This document shows positions 39,525 to 41,844 of a stretch of DNA of 41,844 nucleotides, piece after piece. Position numbers and translations under genes: made by a program. Origin of the DNA: a virus; the IMG/VR virus record IMGVR_UViG_3300021960_000168, positions 1 through 41,844 of that record, one strand, 5' to 3'. The first letter of the stretch is position 1; each line of letters opens with the position of its first letter. The notes under the pieces were generated by a model that was given only the letters and a program-made list of their open reading frames with translations, was not told where the DNA came from and ran no database searches.

Positions 39525-39940
39525 AGTGTTAACTACAATTACACAAAGTCTACAACTCTTAAGAAATTTATGTGCTCCACGGGCTGGCCGAAACTTTTTA
39601 CTCTTAAAAACTCCTGAGATTTCAGTGATATCAACTAATCTGGACGGTGTTTAATTTATTTATTTCTATAGAGACGTACTAATAAATAGTATTTAAGAAA
39701 CGTATAGAGAAAGTACTTTGCAAATCTCACCTGAGTCTAGTTTCAGACAAAAACAGGTAAAGGATTTGGGACTCATCCAGTCTCGTTGTTGAATTCGCTT
39801 AATAAAGAAGATTAAATTCTTAGGATTTTTGAGTTCACTGTATTTCTGTGCGCTATGTGTGTTTTATACGCTTTCATAAAAATTAGGACGCACTTAAGGC
39901 TTAGCAGGTGCTAAGTTGGTTACGAAGTGAGTCCATACTT
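39525..39940. other. Long divergent intergenic region, about 415 bases
   Basis: I see no gene or tRNA. The region is AT-rich with several weak -10-like boxes (for example TATAGA near 39668 and AATAAA near 39801) and small stems: GGGACT (39768-39773) with AGTCTC (39779-39784), and the hairpin at 39900. It separates divergent transcripts and probably holds their promoters. No -35 box of the TTGAC type is present. Confidence 0.4.
39900..39915 (+). repeat. Perfect hairpin in the leader of the HNH-like/HTH gene
   Basis: CTTAGC (39900-39905) pairs with GCTAAG (39910-39915) around AGGT. It covers a GTG at 39908 that could otherwise be a start, so ATG 39941 is the more likely start. It may act as an operator or a translational block. 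Confidence 0.5.
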
Positions 39941-40627
39941 ATGACTTACAACACACGTGCTGTAGTTCTCCTGGGTCTCTTAGACCTTGACAACACTGAT
40001 CTAAAGGAGCCTGCAGGTGCTCCAGACTTTGTTGAGACACGGGGCCACTGGCGAGTAGAGCACCATCAAGGTGTCTCTGTTTGGCGGTGTCTTTGCGGAC
40101 GATCTCAACCGATACTCGTTCCTTCTCGTCTAAGGGGTGTCGTCACACTGCCTAACAACCTGATTCAGGCTTGTGAGGTCTGTAGAGATGAGTACGCAAG
40201 TGCTACAAGCAAATCTGGTGAGTTTTTGGCTTGGCTTGAGCGAAACCGCCCACTTATTACTCCTGACTCATGCTTGGAGTACCTAGAAGACAGGGGTTAC
40301 ACCTTCTCGTATGACGACGGACGAAATACCCGGACGAGAAGGGTTGTCTACGAGGCATTCTTTAAAACAACCTTAAGTTCGGATCAGTACGTGACGTCTG
40401 TGTGTAAAAACCCATTATGTATTAATCCATACCATCTATGCATTTCTACAGCTCCTCGCAAGACGGGTCCCAAAGTTCGAGCTGCCATCATCAAGATGAA
40501 AGAGCTCGGTTTGTCCGCCAAAGTTACTCAGAACGTACTAAAGGACAAATTCAAAACTCAGTTGTGTCTTTCAACAATTTCCGAAATCAGGCAAGAGTTT
40601 CAGCCATCAAGTCTCATTCTCAATTGA
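39941..40627 (+). CDS. HNH-like zinc-motif protein with helix-turn-helix (228 aa)
   Basis: The middle has a zinc-ribbon-like CLCG...CEVC pair (near residues 55-88), then the HNH-like segment VYEAFFKTT followed by CKNPLCINPYHLCIS, the same C-x4-C-INP-x-H pattern as at 14298. The C-terminal region (VRAAIIKMKELGLSAKVTQ, then CLSTISEIRQ) looks like a helix-turn-helix. The two proteins share a domain order and are probably diverged copies of one type. Homing endonuclease and early regulator are both possible. The stop overlaps a TTG start of the next gene. Confidence 0.65.
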   Translation: MTYNTRAVVLLGLLDLDNTDLKEPAGAPDFVETRGHWRVEHHQGVSVWRCLCGRSQPILVPSRLRGVVTLPNNLIQACEVCRDEYASATSKSGEFLAWLERNRPLITPDSCLEYLEDRGYTFSYDDGRNTRTRRVVYEAFFKTTLSSDQYVTSVCKNPLCINPYHLCISTAPRKTGPKVRAAIIKMKELGLSAKVTQNVLKDKFKTQLCLSTISEIRQEFQPSSLILN

Positions 40628-40836
40628 TTATTGATCTCAAATCGATACAACCTGCTAGCATCAGCGAGATTGCTTCTGAAACTGGGCAGTCTGCAAGCGC
40701 TGCTCGCTACAAGTTAAATCAACTTATGAATTTGGACCTCATAAAGAGAGTCCGGTTTGAACACCACACTTTATTTTGCATAAATGGCAGTTACAACTTA
40801 CAGATCTCCCGCGTACTCTCAGAACTCTACGGTTAA
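40624..40836 (+). CDS. Winged-helix protein (70 aa)
   Basis: The frame is open from 40438 inside the previous gene, but the part before 40624 is in another frame of that gene and unlikely to be used. TTG 40624 overlaps the TGA (TTGA). The product reads ASISEIASETGQSASAARYKLNQLMNLDL, a classic helix-turn-helix, and KRVRFEHHTLFCING as a wing. This fits a small MarR- or ArsR-like repressor. The non-ATG start is inferred from the overlap. Confidence 0.55.
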   Translation: MIIDLKSIQPASISEIASETGQSASAARYKLNQLMNLDLIKRVRFEHHTLFCINGSYNLQISRVLSELYG

Positions 40837-41245
40837 CGAGTCAGCTCAAACTAAATGGGATTCGAAGTACATAATCGATAACCTTCCTCAGTGGATTTAT
40901 TCCGACAACGAGGAGCCAAAGTCTGTTACTGATTGCCGCGCAAAAATCAACTGTCTTGAGTACACTCTCAAAGACATTGACTTACAAATTGAAATTCGTC
41001 AACTAGAACTTCAAACTGGCAGCTCCCGCCATCAATCAACTTTTGATTTTGATAAGTGGCGTACAGGTGCTTTAAAAGCAAAGCAAACACATCTGCAGCT
41101 TCTAAATGCTTATAAGTACTGGTTGATCAAAAATACGCCAGATGAGGTTGACGTTTCGTCCATGCTCGGTAAACTTGTCGAGTTACTCATTGAGGACCCT
41201 ACTGACTTTGAGCTTAAAGCCAGATCCCTACTACAATCTTTTTGA
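40784..41245 (+). CDS. Hypothetical helical protein (153 aa)
   Basis: An ATG at 40784 overlaps the preceding gene by 53 bases. The product is mostly helical, with a long charged segment (CLEYTLKDIDLQIEIRQLEL near residues 57-77) and an acidic end (LVELLIEDPTDFELKARSLL). It may form a coiled coil with a partner. No family is recognised. The large overlap makes the exact start uncertain. Confidence 0.55.
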   Translation: MAVTTYRSPAYSQNSTVNESAQTKWDSKYIIDNLPQWIYSDNEEPKSVTDCRAKINCLEYTLKDIDLQIEIRQLELQTGSSRHQSTFDFDKWRTGALKAKQTHLQLLNAYKYWLIKNTPDEVDVSSMLGKLVELLIEDPTDFELKARSLLQSF

Positions 41246-41328
41246 CGGTTGCAAGAAGGACCTTCCGTCTACAAGGGGTGCTGGCAGCCTTTTCGTCCTT
41301 TCGGCCCAGCAGTAATTCGCCCAGTTTG

Positions 41329-41340
41329 CCTGAGCTCAGG
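41329..41340. repeat. 12-base perfect palindrome
   Basis: CCTGAGCTCAGG lies in the 123-base gap before the gene at 41369. Its position just upstream of a start codon suggests a dimeric regulator site or a small hairpin. Confidence 0.45.
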
Positions 41341-41368
41341 TGAGCAACGGGGAGCCCCTAACTATTTC

Positions 41369-41692
41369 ATGGAAATTCTCAGAGAAATCAAAGAAATGCG
41401 AGATGCAATCAACAGCATCGACGTATCACTGCAACTGCTTTCATCAAACCAAAATGACAAAAGGAGAACCACGGCTTTTGTATCTAAAAAAATCCTCTGC
41501 CAACGCCTAAATATTCCTTCTGTCACGTTGGATAAACTGATACACCAGGGAATCGTTAGTGACGGAGAGACTGGGCTTGTTGAAGGTACTCATTACTGCA
41601 AAGTTGATCCTTCTGAACGAAACAGCTCTAAGTTTTTATTTGACCCTTTGGTCGTTATAGACTCTGCTTGGAAAAATTTTAAAAATGTCTGA
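41369..41692 (+). CDS. Hypothetical DNA-binding-like protein (107 aa)
   Basis: I use ATG 41369 (MEILREIKEMRDAINSIDVS); the longer frame from 41249 has an unlikely, low-quality beginning. The N-terminus is a coiled-coil helix, followed by AFVSKKILCQRLNIPSVTLDKLIHQG, which resembles a small helix-turn-helix of the excisionase type, and a wing-like end (EGTHYCKVDPSERNSSKFLF). It may be a transcription regulator or recombination-directionality-like factor; no integrase is seen nearby. Confidence 0.55.
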   Translation: MEILREIKEMRDAINSIDVSLQLLSSNQNDKRRTTAFVSKKILCQRLNIPSVTLDKLIHQGIVSDGETGLVEGTHYCKVDPSERNSSKFLFDPLVVIDSAWKNFKNV

Positions 41693-41844
41693 TCTTTCAA
41701 GAGGTGCCTCTGCACTAGTCAAAACTCTGTTCAAGGGTAACGAAACAGAGCGGATGATTTCCGCTGGTGTGGTAAGGACTATCTTATCTGATATGACACG
41801 CCTATATTTTGAAAACAGAAAGGCAGTAGGTAAAGGTATTTTAG
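41685..41844 (+). CDS. Hypothetical protein, 5' part only
   Basis: The ATG at 41685 overlaps the previous stop by eight bases. The visible 53 residues (MSDLSRGASALVKTLFKGNE and on to RLYFENRKAVGKG) are helical and basic, and the frame is open at the window edge. Nothing identifies the family. Confidence 0.6.
   Translation, partial: MSDLSRGASALVKTLFKGNETERMISAGVVRTILSDMTRLYFENRKAVGKGIL

Noticed and set aside
40438-40623. N-terminal extension of the winged-helix gene
   Set aside because: It lies in a different frame of the HNH-like gene and is Ser/Gln/His-rich without structure; the TTGA junction gives a better start.
41249-41368. N-terminal extension of the 107-residue protein, or a frameshift from the gene before
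   Set aside because: No slippery sequence with a supporting structure is evident, and the ATG at 41369 starts a sensible helix.
1-41844. Integrase, attachment site or photosystem genes
   Set aside because: None of the frames shows tyrosine or serine recombinase motifs or psbA/psbD-like sequences.

Overview
The window reads as part of the genome of a tailed double-stranded DNA phage whose host is most likely a cyanobacterium. The gene order is phage-like: dense, overlapping genes of replication and nucleotide metabolism, then a long block of tail-fibre and lysis genes, with many tiny orphan genes between. The best host clue is a small antisense gene at 16362-16565. Its spacing matches NblA, the phycobilisome-degradation adaptor carried by some cyanophages. 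Several tail proteins also have the look of cyanophage fibres. No terminase, capsid, portal or integrase gene lies in the window, so it is a fragment of a larger genome, and lifestyle and virion type cannot be read from it.

Positions 1-8.8 kb (+ strand) hold a run of small genes with stop/start overlaps, a GP88-like cysteine-motif protein, a winged-helix protein and dCTP deaminase (dcd). After a 254-base control region comes a second operon: a coiled-coil protein, a DUF3150-like protein, a RavA/MoxR-type AAA+ ATPase and a ViaA-like VWA protein. Positions 8.8-21.7 kb (+) hold the replication module: family A DNA polymerase, a protein with two probable OB folds (SSB-like), a degenerate adenine-methyltransferase-like protein, a PD-(D/E)XK exonuclease, and a 933-residue primase-helicase. 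Mixed in are a pair of related SH3/KOW-like proteins, a family of proteins sharing a ~45-residue repeat, an HNH-like/helix-turn-helix fusion, and nblA on the opposite strand.

Positions 21.7-39.5 kb are mostly on the minus strand. They start with thyX and a 46-residue gene coupled to it. Next come a lysis cassette (holin candidate plus a GH24 lysozyme/C39-peptidase-like fusion), a cluster of very basic small proteins, a second holin-like gene and an HNH endonuclease. The tail-fibre region follows: three paralogous ~617-residue proteins, each with exactly seven ~52-residue repeats (probable seven-bladed propellers), a large DUF7483-like fibre protein, and several smaller beta-rich fibre proteins. 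Positions 39.5-41.8 kb return to the + strand with an early-type cluster: a second HNH-like/helix-turn-helix protein, a winged-helix protein and two or three unknowns, the last cut by the window edge.

Together the genes suggest a lytic programme. dCTP deaminase and ThyX feed thymidylate synthesis. The prim-pol/SF3 helicase, DNA polymerase, SSB-like protein and nuclease replicate and recombine the DNA. NblA would free amino acids or alter light harvesting. The RavA/ViaA-like operon may remodel a host or phage complex. Three + strand promoters with a TTGAC-type -35 box (3905, 8828, 14083) look like host sigma-70 sites. Beyond the genes, the hexamer CCACGG occurs about 24 times on the + strand against about 3 times on the minus strand, at fairly even spacing, and this does not follow gene direction.
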